DNA of 24,225 nt from contig MU631345.1 in NCBI GenBank assembly GCA_026770615.1, forward strand, positions 1 through 24,225, written 5' to 3'. The notes under the pieces are model-generated. The model saw only the letters and a list, made by a program, of their open reading frames with translations, was not told where the DNA came from and ran no database searches. Position numbers and translations under genes: made by a program. The first letter of the stretch is position 1. Each line of letters begins with the position of its first letter. The stretch comes from Pavlovales sp. CCMP2436. Taxonomy: Eukaryota; Haptophyta; Pavlovophyceae; Pavlovales. Positions 15,678-23,057 of the stretch are shown one piece after another.

Positions 15678-16617
15678 CTGGCTCCTCCCCGCGTGACGCG
15701 ACACAAAAGAGCGCGACTTTTGCGTGGTGCCTGGCGTGGTGCAGCAAGACTAATGGCCGATATCTGCACTCTTCCCGCTCGCTTCAAGCGGGCCATCGCC
15801 GTGGCGATGGATAGGCGGCCACGTGCACACGGGGGTGAGGTGGGGGGGGTGGATGAAGGGGGGCAACGCAACCAGCCTTGGGGCGTGCAAGTGGGGCTCC
15901 CGGTGGTCGGCTAGTGCCGCTGCTGGGCATGCCTGCTGTCACCACACGCCTCACAGGACGCAAAACTCCTGACTACGCTCGGGCGTTTACTCGCTGCTCG
16001 GTTCTCGTCGCGGAGGCGCGCTGACTGCGCATTCACAATATATTCTGCAGCACGCGCGGCTTTGTCACACACACGGTAATGATCGCGGGAACTCGCTTGC
16101 GGGTCGCGATTGATATGAACCTCCGTACGGATGCTACATAAGCACCGCTCTACTTTGTCTGCAGTATTTTCTTCAACAAGTCTGTCGTCTCCGTGTAATA
16201 CACATATTAATGATATTTTCTTTGGCCTGACAGCGTGCCAAATAAAAGATTCCTAGCGCAGCCGAACTATATAGTAACTAGAGAAGTGCGAACTCACAGC
16301 TACATTCACAATCATAATGCGGGCGTGCAGACTCTTTGCTACGCTGATACCGGTCATAACAATGACATCCTGCTGTGTGTCACGAAGCCTGTGCTTCCAT
16401 GGCAGGCCCTGTCGGGCCATACAACAGCCGTCAACAGAAATTAAAGTAAAAAATAATGGTGGTAAAGTGTTGCAGGGTAACTAACTAACTGACGCGGTAA
16501 CTAGAGTTGCGGCGCACGGGACATACATCAAATGCCTCCGGAGTCGGAGCCCATGTCACGGCAGGCGCGCGCATTAGCTAGATACTTTGTAGCGTCAGTT
16601 TGCATGCTGCCCCGATT
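15678..16617. other. Long spacer without recognised gene
   Basis: The 5' third is GC-rich with many G runs; the rest is mixed to AT-rich. Short open frames exist on both strands, but none has coding-like composition over more than ~40 codons. Confidence 0.4.
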
Positions 16618-16663
16618 AAAACATTCAGAACAGTCAGACGTCAGCTTGAATCCCTATCAGTCA
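16618..16663 (+). mobile_element. Family A 3'-end fragment
   Basis: AACATTCAGAACAGTCAGAC... to GAATCCCTATCA, the last ~45 bases of family A. It is followed by GTCAATATACTAATAATT. Confidence 0.7.
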
Positions 16664-16730
16664 ATATACTAATAATTGCACATGGTCAATGTCATGTGCG
16701 CCTCATCCCGCGCTTTATTATATTACTGAT

Positions 16731-16751
16731 ATTGATAAGGATTCAAGCTGG
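16731..16751 (-). mobile_element. Family A 3'-end fragment, inverted
   Basis: TGATAAGGATTCAAGCTGG is the complement of the family A terminus. It faces the fragment at 16618-16663 tail to tail across an AT-rich ~67 bases. Confidence 0.55.
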
Positions 16752-16797
16752 ATATGTAACTTAATATGTATGGACTTTGACTCAGCAGGCCTAGGAA

Positions 16798-17466
16798 CTA
16801 GGAAGCACAACAATTACTGTAGCGTTGCGAGACGCAGGCGAGTACATCGGGCTCAAAGTTTAGGTTGTTCACCTTGTGCATCTGCGTGTGCACCAGCTCG
16901 AGGCTGAGGCAAGTGCACATGGAGCCGTCCTTGACCACCTTGGCGGCGCAATCCATCATGCGCGACTCGTGGCGCGGCGTCTGCCCGTACTTCAGGAAGA
17001 GCGCGATAAGCTCGGGCGAGACGCGGCTGAGGGAACGCAGGGTGCGGTCGGGCAAAGACTGCACGCTCACGTCGTCCTCGTCGTTCTCCAGCAGCTCCAT
17101 GATCGGGCCCAGGTACATCGCCTCGTGGGGGAAGGGCGAAATGCGCTGCGAGTTCTGAAGCCGCGCGATGCCGACGTTGCCCGAGCCCAGCTGGCTGTCG
17201 TGGATCACCTTGCGCAGGGTGCCGAGGAGCATGCTGACGCCACACAAGCACAAGCCATTCACCTCCATGTAGCGCATAAACTCAGCGCGCTTGCGCTGCG
17301 TCTCGGCGAAGTGCGCCTCGTCCTGGTCGAGCTGCATGAAGTGCCCCTCGATCTCGAGCATCTTCGCCTGCCGCTCCTTCTTGGACATGAACATGTGGTA
17401 AACGCGCGCCGTCATCGCGTTGAGGTCGGAACGGGTATACCTTCCCCTGCGTGCACAGGGGTGCAT
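16798..17466 (-). CDS. Unrecognised 222-residue protein
   Basis: From the ATG at 17466 the frame reads MHPCARRGRYTRSDLNAMTA, then RVYHMFMSKKERQAKMLEIE (basic, helical), a charged helix LDQDEAHFAETQRKRAEFMR, and a compact domain with GLCLCGVSMLLGTLRKVIHD, MYLGPIMELLENDEDD, SPELIALFLKYG and SMCTCLSLELVHTQMH, ending YSNCCAS. Third positions are strongly GC-rich, and the overlapping plus frame looks like a shadow. The frame is open upstream to 17529 without an ATG, so an upstream exon is possible; CACGCAG-GGG near 17450 could be an acceptor. The ATG at 17415 is an alternative start. No family or targeting signal was recognised. Confidence 0.65.
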   Translation of the reverse strand: MHPCARRGRYTRSDLNAMTARVYHMFMSKKERQAKMLEIEGHFMQLDQDEAHFAETQRKRAEFMRYMEVNGLCLCGVSMLLGTLRKVIHDSQLGSGNVGIARLQNSQRISPFPHEAMYLGPIMELLENDEDDVSVQSLPDRTLRSLSRVSPELIALFLKYGQTPRHESRMMDCAAKVVKDGSMCTCLSLELVHTQMHKVNNLNFEPDVLACVSQRYSNCCAS

Positions 17467-17914
17467 TTCGAAGTCGTGTGAGTGAACTGAACTCAATCGT
17501 ACCTCGCGCTCCGGGATCTGGGCGGCCAACCCACATCCCTAGCGCAAGGTGTTCAAACATATCGAAAAAAATGCCGCAGGGGGACGCCCCCGCACGTGGG
17601 CGCACGAGGGCGCGCGTGGGGCAGTCGACTCACATGGCAAGCTGGCTCGCGGAGGCGCGGAAGGCAAGAGCAGGTGCGCGACGTGACTCGACGGGAGCAA
17701 CGAGTCTGATGATGGGGGTCGGCATGGGAGCAGTGACGTAAGACGGCGCTGCATCGTGAGCGGATGATCGGCGTGCGGTGCGCTCCCTGGGAGACGGGCG
17801 TTCGCCATGCAGTACCCGAGCTCACGCCAACGATTTTCGGCGGGATAAGGCCTTTTGAAAAATATCACCCGCGTTTTTTTATTTGTTTCACGAATTGCCA
17901 TCCCCTATTTTTTT
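17467..17914. other. Upstream spacer of the 16798-17466 gene
   Basis: Probably the 5' region of the minus-strand gene. Weak minus-strand coding-like sequence continues to about 17525. The remainder is GC-rich and then AT-rich, with nothing recognisable. Confidence 0.4.
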
Positions 17915-17929
17915 TCTAGGCAGTGAGAG

Positions 17930-18095
17930 GCCGCTTGACAACGGAGACTCGATGAGCGGTATCACCTGCACCTCGGCAACGCAGGAGGCTATAAGCGAGG
18001 GTGTCGCTCGCTCCCCACGCCGCCCAGAGCGCCCACTGACTCGTGCCGATTGGTACCTCCTGAAATTTGCCTATTCAATAGAAATATTTTGTTAG
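17930..18095 (+). CDS. Second module of the family G small ORF
   Basis: Reads SERPLDNGDSMSGITCTSATQ, EAISEGVARSPRRPERPLTR and WYLLKFAYSIEIFC-stop, matching the C-terminal half of the ORF at 10508-10717. The first module (MADADPT...) is missing; in its place is CTATTTTTTTTCTAG, which looks like a 3' splice acceptor. It may therefore be an exon, or a copy truncated exactly at the module border. Confidence 0.4.
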
Positions 18096-18265
18096 TTAAA
18101 ATCTGCATCTAATTAGTAACATTTAATTAGTTATTGAGGAGGTTCTGATGAGCCAGGGCTTTTTCTTTGTCTCTTGAGACCCTACTCTCCAAGGCTCAGC
18201 TCTGGAGAACGAACTAGAAACAAATGGCGACAGCTTGTACCTTGCCTATTGAAAAGGTTTGAATA

Positions 18266-18432
18266 CAGGGGATCGTAGGCAATAAAAAACTGTCGTGTTA
18301 AGAAACTGAGCCTCGTTTTTTAGCCCTTCAATAGAAATTTTAACCAAAATTTAACCATAGTTTGTATGTAATTTGCTAAGAAACTCAGCCTCAGCCTCAA
18401 AACCCGCCGTTCTTATTGCCCGCGATCCCCTG
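18266..18432. mobile_element. MITE, family C, complete copy (TA target)
   Basis: A 167-bp element with ends CAGGGGATCGTAGGCAATAA and TTATTGCCCGCGATCCCCTG and TA on both sides (18264-18265, 18433-18434). The host family G sequence is continuous when the MITE and one TA are removed, as in the empty copy at 10311-10951. Confidence 0.9.
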
Positions 18433-18458
18433 TAGGATCCGTCTCAGTGGTCTAGCCG

Positions 18459-18716
18459 ATCGGGAACCATGACTTCTTCATCGCTTCCAAGCGCTGAGAA
18501 TCGGAAGTGTAAGTTACCTTGCATTTTTTCGACCCCAGATGCACTCGAGAGGCACACGAGGTGGGTTACGACCGTCGAGAAGGGCTCTATTTGACAACAG
18601 CTATTGGTACTTAGCGCACAGGGGCGAAGAATGTCTACTACTTCTTCTTCCTGCCCACAACTTTTCCCTCTCCCCAGTGCGAAATCGCGCCACTAATTCG
18701 GATTTCGACCCGTCGG
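18459..18716 (-). repeat. Repeat E, copy 1
   Basis: ATCGGGAACCATGACTTC... to GGATTTCGACCCGTCGG, about 85-90% alike to 21054-21305 with small indels. The inner end carries the shared cap motif (18689-18709). On the minus strand it supplies the C-terminal ~37 residues of the chromodomain frame. Confidence 0.8.
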
Positions 18717-19266
18717 AATCGACGATGTGAGGAACGCCCGTCGCGCGGCACTTAAGGTCGTTGGCTAGATCTCGGAACTCTCTCGTCATGAAGTGCAAAA
18801 ACTGCTCCCACGTGTTCTTGCTCGTCGGGTAGTTCTTCCACTTAACGAGCCACTCGTTGCGCTGCTTCATCCTGTTGCAGTGGTACTTAAGGATCGTCTC
18901 GACCTCGAACGTGCCAAGCTCCGCATGCGTGCCCGTCTCTCCAAACCCCTCATCATCGGCGAGCACGCCAGTCGCGCAGAGCTTCCGCTCGTTGAATTTC
19001 TTGAGGCAGATCGGGCACAGCACGCGCTCGTTGTTATTTGAGCTCTCGAACTCCTTGAACGCGTACTGGACCCTGCTGACCGCGTAGCGTGTCGGCAGCT
19101 CATCCGGGTCAACGCTCTCCTCGCCCTCAGACATGAGAATGTCGAAGCGCCGAGCGGCGCGAGAGGCGGGCGCTCCGAGAGCTGGGCACGCCCGAGAACC
19201 TTGAGCCGAAGCCGTCGTCTGGACGGTAACAGAAGTGCGATGACCACGAGAATTGAACTCATTCAT
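18601..19266 (-). CDS. Chromodomain protein with a repeat-derived C-terminus
   Basis: 221 residues from an ATG at 19266; the internal ATG at 19134 (MSEGEESVDPDELP) is an alternative start. Residues ~120-165 are a chromodomain: FEVETILKYHCNRMKQRNEW, LVKWKNYPTSKNTWEQFLHF, with the conserved V-E-I-L, the LVKWK strand and the NTWE aromatic. Chromodomains bind methylated histone tails (established knowledge). Just before it is a short Cys cluster (VLCPICLKKFNERKLCATG, residues 82-100) that resembles half of a zinc finger. From residue ~185 (GSKSELVARFRTGEREKL) the frame runs into repeat E, so the natural C-terminus was replaced or lost. It may be a host chromatin gene or a fragment of a mobile-element ORF. 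Confidence 0.7.
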   Translation of the reverse strand: MNEFNSRGHRTSVTVQTTASAQGSRACPALGAPASRAARRFDILMSEGEESVDPDELPTRYAVSRVQYAFKEFESSNNNERVLCPICLKKFNERKLCATGVLADDEGFGETGTHAELGTFEVETILKYHCNRMKQRNEWLVKWKNYPTSKNTWEQFLHFMTREFRDLANDLKCRATGVPHIVDSDGSKSELVARFRTGEREKLWAGRRSSRHSSPLCAKYQ

Positions 19267-19509
19267 TTATTTATTTATTCATTCAAGTATTTATTCATTT
19301 TTATAACTATTTTATAATTAAAATTTTATCCCACGGCGGAGGTAATATTTGTAAAACTATGATCCGCGGCGACGCCGTGACGGCCGCTGAGAGATTCTAT
19401 GTGCTAAACTCATCACAGTTGGATATACCGAGGACGTGTCACAGTGTGTCACATATGCCCAGTGTTTCCTTTTTAGGAGCCAAAACGGCTCAGTCTCAGG
19501 CAAGTGAAG

Positions 19510-19660
19510 GTACCGGCTGGCAGGTTATTTGGAAGGTATTTCTGCCCGGTTGAGACCCTACCTTCCAAGGCTCAGCTCCGGAGCACGAAATGGAGACCAA
19601 TGACAGCAGTGTGCACCCATTCTATTGAATAGGTTTGGATAAGATCCGTCTTAGGGGTCT
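19510..19660 (+). mobile_element. Family G/H 3'-end fragment
   Basis: GGTTGAGACCCTACCTTCC, AAGGCTCAGCTCCGGAG and AATAGGTTTGGATAAGATCC to TTAGGGGTCTA, the 3' end of family G/H. It stops in the inverted end, where a MITE terminus begins. Confidence 0.65.
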
Positions 19661-19661
19661 A

Positions 19662-19684
19662 CAGGGGATTGCGGGCAATAAGCA
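19662..19684 (+). mobile_element. MITE family C, terminus only
   Basis: CAGGGGATTGCGGGCAATAA preceded by TA. The rest of the MITE is absent. Confidence 0.6.
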
Positions 19685-19880
19685 GGGCGAACTACGTACA
19701 ATTAACTCCACGGTACCACCTCCGGTTCCTGAGTTGCTCCGGAGGTTTTTCACCGGACTTTTATCGAATTTCCCCCCGGTTGTTATATAAGGATGCCCCT
19801 TCTACCGCCCGGGGCGCAGTCTCTGCGTCCAGGAGGCCCCGGATGTCAGCGTCTGAGCGTCGCTCTGTTGAGCTCTAGCG

Positions 19881-20198
19881 TCACCGTGCGGTGGTACCAA
19901 AGCGCCGACAGAGCTGCGAGCAGGCGATTTCGTTCGGGTTTTCTTGAAGATGGGTTTCACATCCGGTAGTCTCGACAGTTTTGCGCCAGGACGCCCTGTC
20001 TTGTGCGGCCTTGCCCCAGCTCGTCGAGACGCCAACGCCAACTGCTTGCCCGTCAAGGTTGAAGCCGACGCTGTTGAGCTCGCGAGTTAGGTCGTGTCCG
20101 TAGGAGATCAGCGGTCACCCGTTGCGTCGCGGTGCGTTGACCCACGATGTCATGAATATGCACGGAAGTCTCGACATGCTCATGCGCATCACATGTCC
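19881..20198 (-). pseudogene. LINE reverse-transcriptase C-terminus, decayed
   Basis: The minus strand reads GHVMRMSMSRLP, then APRRNG, a TGA (20115-20117), PLISYGHDLTRELNSVGFNL, and WGKAAQDRASWRKTVETTG, ending at a TGA at 19881-19883. The order GHV-RM...RLP...RR-G-RP...W...AQDR..WR..V is characteristic of the extreme C-terminus of non-LTR retrotransposon polymerases. The in-frame TGA sits where the family has Arg of the G-R-P motif, consistent with CGA to TGA decay. The upstream end meets the cap motif at 20202-20223, so the catalytic RT domain is missing. The fragment is non-functional as it stands. Confidence 0.65.
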
Positions 20199-20219
20199 AC
20201 TGGCCACTAATTCGGATTT

Positions 20220-20490
20220 TGACCCATCGCCATGAGTCAATCAGATTGACGATACGGCCTCCCGTTGGTCTGTTATGATCTCTTGAAATCATTAAAAAAA
20301 AGAAACAGAAATTTCAGCATGGGGGCCGATTTTCGGGCATATGGGCGCACGTGCCAGCAGCTTGCCAGCGCTCGCGTCGACGTGGACCTGCTTTAAGCGG
20401 AGGGGGGGCTCGGTGTGGTGTGTGCAGGGTAGCCTAGACAGCTCCATATGTGTTTGGCTCACCCCTGGTGCAGCCCTAGGGGCACTTAGT
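20220..20490 (+). mobile_element. Family H element fragment
   Basis: Begins at the leader (AATCAGATTGACGATACGGC at 20239), then the small ORF at 20319 and GGCTCACCCCTGGTGCAGCC (20456-20475). It matches 12440-12684 at roughly 85%. The 5' inverted end and the 3' module are absent. Confidence 0.65.
20319..20396 (+). CDS. Small ORF of H-type element, shortened
   Basis: 25 residues, MGADFRAYGRTCQQLASARV..., preceded by ATTTCAG-C. A frame difference relative to 12531 leads to an early TAA. Confidence 0.25.
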   Translation: MGADFRAYGRTCQQLASARVDVDLL

Positions 20491-20523
20491 CACCATCCTA
20501 TCGGCCATTCCTGGCCAATATAT

Positions 20524-20636
20524 TTATGATAGGGATTCAAGCTGGCGTCTGACTGTTCTGAATGTTGTGCTGGTCTGAGCGCTGCGTCGCCCATTGCCTG
20601 CTGCATGCCTTAGTCGGCTGCGCTGGCTTGGGCGCC
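20524..20636 (-). mobile_element. Family A retroposon, 5'-truncated, with target duplication
   Basis: The 113-base terminal part of family A. It is flanked by CCAATATAT at 20515-20523 and 20635-20643; the first two C may belong to the element, leaving AATATAT. Its inner 3' end has the usual TTTATGATAGGGATTC complement. Confidence 0.75.
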
Positions 20637-20643
20637 AATATAT

Positions 20644-20885
20644 CCTTTCAGAAAGTTTATGTTAGCATTCGTGCGCGCTCAGAGGCGGGGACGGGTGTGT
20701 GGGTGCTCGAGGGCATCCACCGATGAGTGCTCAATGGTACTCACAGGGGGGTTTACTGGATAGTTATCCTTTCTTAATAATTTGCTTGTCAAGGATTGAA
20801 TAAAATTTGGCTCAGGAATGAGACCGTAACTTTCTTAAAATATTGCAACTCAAAACTAGAATTATGTGCACGCCGACATTCGTTC
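20644..20885. other. Spacer
   Basis: Mixed composition with no gene seen. Confidence 0.4.
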
Positions 20886-21053
20886 CTTATCGGGGTCGAA
20901 ATCCGAATTAGTGGCCAGTCTGGGGGAAATTGCGAAAAAGTCCGGTGAAAATCCTTCGAGTAACTCACGAAACGGGTTGGGCACACAGGAGTTAGATGCA
21001 GATTCGTGAATGGTGCCCCATTCACGATTCTGCATGTAACTCCTTTGTGCCCC
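20886..21053 (+). repeat. Repeat F, copy 2
   Basis: Matches 14397-14566. The hairpin arms (20979-21013 and 21018-21052) have a few mismatches. Immediately followed by repeat E. The two together (20886-21305) have inverted ends built on the cap motif, so F+E may be one composite element of ~420 bp. Confidence 0.75.
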
Positions 21054-21305
21054 ATCGGGAACCATGACTTTCTTATCGCTTCAGAGCGCTATGATCGGGT
21101 ACGTTAGTTACCTTTAGCATGTTGTCGACCCCAGATGCACTCGAGAGGCACACGAGGTGGGCTACGACCGTCGAGAAGGGCTCTATTTGACAACAGCTAT
21201 ATTGGTACTTAGCGCGCAGGGGCGAAGAATGTCTACTACTTCCCGCCCACAACTTTTCCCCCTCTCCAGTGCGGAATTGCGACACTAATTCGGATTTCGA
21301 CCGAT
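21054..21305 (-). repeat. Repeat E, copy 2
   Basis: Matches 18459-18716. It ends GATTTCGACCGATCGG and has the cap motif at 21281-21301 in inverse orientation to that at 20895. Confidence 0.8.
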
Positions 21306-21612
21306 CGGTAGTAGAGAACCTCCGATTGGCATGATGACTAGTAAATCGTCCGGGCCTCCGCCTCTATATACAGCACACGCCGCACTAGCTTATCCAGCCT
21401 TGCAGTTAGGGGCAGTGCACTGCCGTCATGGCGCTGCTGTACGCCGTCGTCGAGATGCCAGCCCTCTGCGCCGCTCTTGCAGCACCGAGTCCAACGCTGC
21501 TCGTCAACACCTGCTGCCCTGCGCGAGCGCGAGCGGCGTGCGCGCACTGAGCCGCTTCCCCTCCCCATCGCAGCGAGGGCGAGGCTTTAAACAGAACTCA
21601 GGCAGCAGCAAC
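21306..21612. other. Downstream region of the bL10 gene
   Basis: Probably contains the 3' UTR of the minus-strand bL10 gene. A minus frame ending ALPLTARLDKLVRRVLYIEA (stop at 21338) has fair composition but no recognised identity. I do not call it. Confidence 0.35.
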
Positions 21613-22443
21613 CTAGGCCACAATCTCATCGGCGGGCGGCACCTCCTCGCTAGCTGGGGCCGCGGCTTCTTCGGCAACAATCTCCGCCACGGCCGGCGCC
21701 TCCTCCGCCGCCGCGTCGTCGCCGTCCGCGCATTTGGCGAGCTTGATGCCGCGCGCGAGCATAGACGGTACCTCTTTGATACTGCGCGCAAGTTTGGTCG
21801 GCACCTGGTTGATACCGTACGCGATCTGCGAGATGAGCTCGAGCTTCGAAGGAAGCATGGAGACGCGCACGATTCCGTCGACGTCGAGGAACTCGCCGTC
21901 GAAGACGCCGCCCTGCAAGCCAGTCTTGTCGCCGAGCGTCGGGTGCTCCTTGGACGACACGCCCTTGAGGTCGATCCGCTTGATCGACTTGAGAAAGTCC
22001 TGCACGGCGTCGATTGAGGGCTTGATGTCGTCCTCGGGTACGAAGGCCCAATAGTTGGAGTGCTCGAGCAGCGAGTCGAGGTGGTCCCACTTTGTGCCCT
22101 GAATCGCGCGCTTCATTAGTCGGTTCTTTACCATGACGATCGTGGAGGAGGGCGGCATCTTGTCCCGCAGGCCGCGCAGCTTGTTGACCTCCACGCCGTC
22201 CGAGCGAAACGTGAAGATGAGCGATGAGGCGTCGAGCCTCGCCTTTACCCCGTCAATCGTGTCCTGCTTCTTAGCCAGGTTTACTTTGTTCCTGCTCAGC
22301 GTCCTCATCAGCGTCTCCGCGCGGGCCACGGACGCAACTGCGCGCGCCGGCGCCGCCCGTGCGCCCAGGGTGGCGCAGCTTGCCTGATCGAGCAGCAGCA
22401 CCGCGATCGTGAGAACCAGCGCCACCGTCATCGTGCGGAGCAT
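21613..22443 (-). CDS. rplJ: Plastid ribosomal protein bL10, nuclear-encoded precursor
   Basis: 276 residues. bL10 is part of the large-subunit stalk base, binding 23S rRNA with its N-terminal domain and bL12 dimers with its C-terminal helix. Residues 1-23 are a signal peptide (MLRTMTVALVLTIAVLLLDQ, then ASC). Residues ~24-48 (ATLGARAAPARAVASVARAE) are a transit-peptide-like stretch rich in Ala/Arg, consistent with import into a plastid with extra membranes. The L10 fold follows: KKQDTIDGVKARLDASSLIF, TFRSDGVEVNKLRGLRDKMP, TIVMVKNRLMKRAIQGTKWD, a GGVFDGEFLDVDGIVRVSML segment, and LPSKLELISQIAYGINQVPT followed by the bL12-binding helix. Residues ~240-276 form an acidic Ala/Glu/Pro tail (AEEAPAVAEIVAEEAAAPAS...) beyond the bacterial length. 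The frame is single and intact from the ATG at 22443, with no intron evident. Confidence 0.9.
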   Translation of the reverse strand: MLRTMTVALVLTIAVLLLDQASCATLGARAAPARAVASVARAETLMRTLSRNKVNLAKKQDTIDGVKARLDASSLIFTFRSDGVEVNKLRGLRDKMPPSSTIVMVKNRLMKRAIQGTKWDHLDSLLEHSNYWAFVPEDDIKPSIDAVQDFLKSIKRIDLKGVSSKEHPTLGDKTGLQGGVFDGEFLDVDGIVRVSMLPSKLELISQIAYGINQVPTKLARSIKEVPSMLARGIKLAKCADGDDAAAEEAPAVAEIVAEEAAAPASEEVPPADEIVA

Positions 22444-22558
22444 CGATCACTCGCGATCGAGCTGCCGGACCCGATGGCGAGCACGGCACGTGAGAGGCGA
22501 AATTTAAAATGAGGTTTCTTTCTTCTTCGAAATCCGTCGGACGTTACAATGGCGCCGG

Positions 22559-22807
22559 ATGACAGCTGGTGGACGCACGACACGCGCGCGCGACCTGCTC
22601 GTGGAAGCGGCCGAGGTGGCGGACCTGGTAGTAGATCGTTTCGAGTGTCTCAGCCGCGAGCTTAAGACCCTTGCCCAAGGCGCCCGGCCCCGAGCGCGCA
22701 CCGTCCAAAGCGCCCGCTTCGCCCGCGCAGCCCCCGTCCAGGAGCTCGATTCGGGATTTTCGGAGCCAAGGCCCCGGCCAAAATGCGTTTGGAGCCTTAA
22801 AACGTAA
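22559..22807 (+). CDS. Possible small or first-exon coding region
   Basis: An 82-residue frame with a helical, coding-like stretch (RDLLVEAAEVADLVVDRFEC, LSRELKTLAQG) becoming Arg/Ala-rich later. The antisense frame (LKLAAETLETIYYQVRHLGR) looks equally plausible, so strand is not certain. It lies 116 bases from the divergent bL10 start, which would make a shared promoter at 22444-22558. No homology was recognised. Confidence 0.2.
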   Translation: MTAGGRTTRARDLLVEAAEVADLVVDRFECLSRELKTLAQGARPRARTVQSARFARAAPVQELDSGFSEPRPRPKCVWSLKT

Positions 22808-23015
22808 CTGACGCCTTAAAAATAAAAATAAAAAAAGACCACGCAAAAAGAAAAAACGGAGTGAAAAAAAATATCTCTTAAGGTGTTCCCGATCAAGCAC
22901 CAAAACACTAAACCAAAAACCAGCCGAAACACCCAGGGCAAGGCCGCCGCCTAGACAATGCGGGGCCGTACCCTTCCGAAGACAAGGAATATGATAGCCT
23001 ACACATACCAAGCCA
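22808..23015. other. A-rich spacer
   Basis: A-rich on the plus strand (22805-22920) with runs of 6-8 A, then mixed. No gene was seen. Confidence 0.4.
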
Positions 23016-23057
23016 CGTGCTAGATTGTACCCGCATCTGCGGGTACAGCATAGCACG
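23016..23057. repeat. 42-base two-part hairpin
   Basis: CGTGCTA (23016-23022) pairs with TAGCACG (23051-23057), and GTACCCGC (23027-23034) with GCGGGTAC (23039-23046), with a symmetric 4+4 internal loop and an ATCT terminal loop. Farther out, CATACCA and TGGTATG (23006/23083) extend the symmetry loosely. Confidence 0.75.

Larger units (their letters stand above)
17915..18458 (+). mobile_element. Family G element, 3' half, split by a MITE
   Basis: After a polypyrimidine run and CTAG (17906-17921) the sequence matches the second half of the family G ORF and the 3' region, ending CTCAGTGGTCTAGCCG (18443-18458), the inverted end. A complete family C MITE (18266-18432) is inserted at GTTTGAA-TA-GGATCC. 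The uninterrupted version of this site is seen at 10335-10350. Confidence 0.7.

Noticed and set aside
15611..15914. ORFs around the G-run tract
   Set aside because: Pro/Gly runs come directly from the homopolymers, and both strands are open only because of GC content.
17466..17529. Longer N-terminus for the 16798-17466 protein starting at 17529
   Set aside because: The codon there is TTG, not ATG, in a eukaryotic context, with a TAG just upstream. An upstream exon remains possible.
20804..20816. TTTGGCTCAGG as a dinoflagellate-type spliced-leader relic
   Set aside because: Only a short partial match to the known leader, without the preceding part and not located at a gene start.
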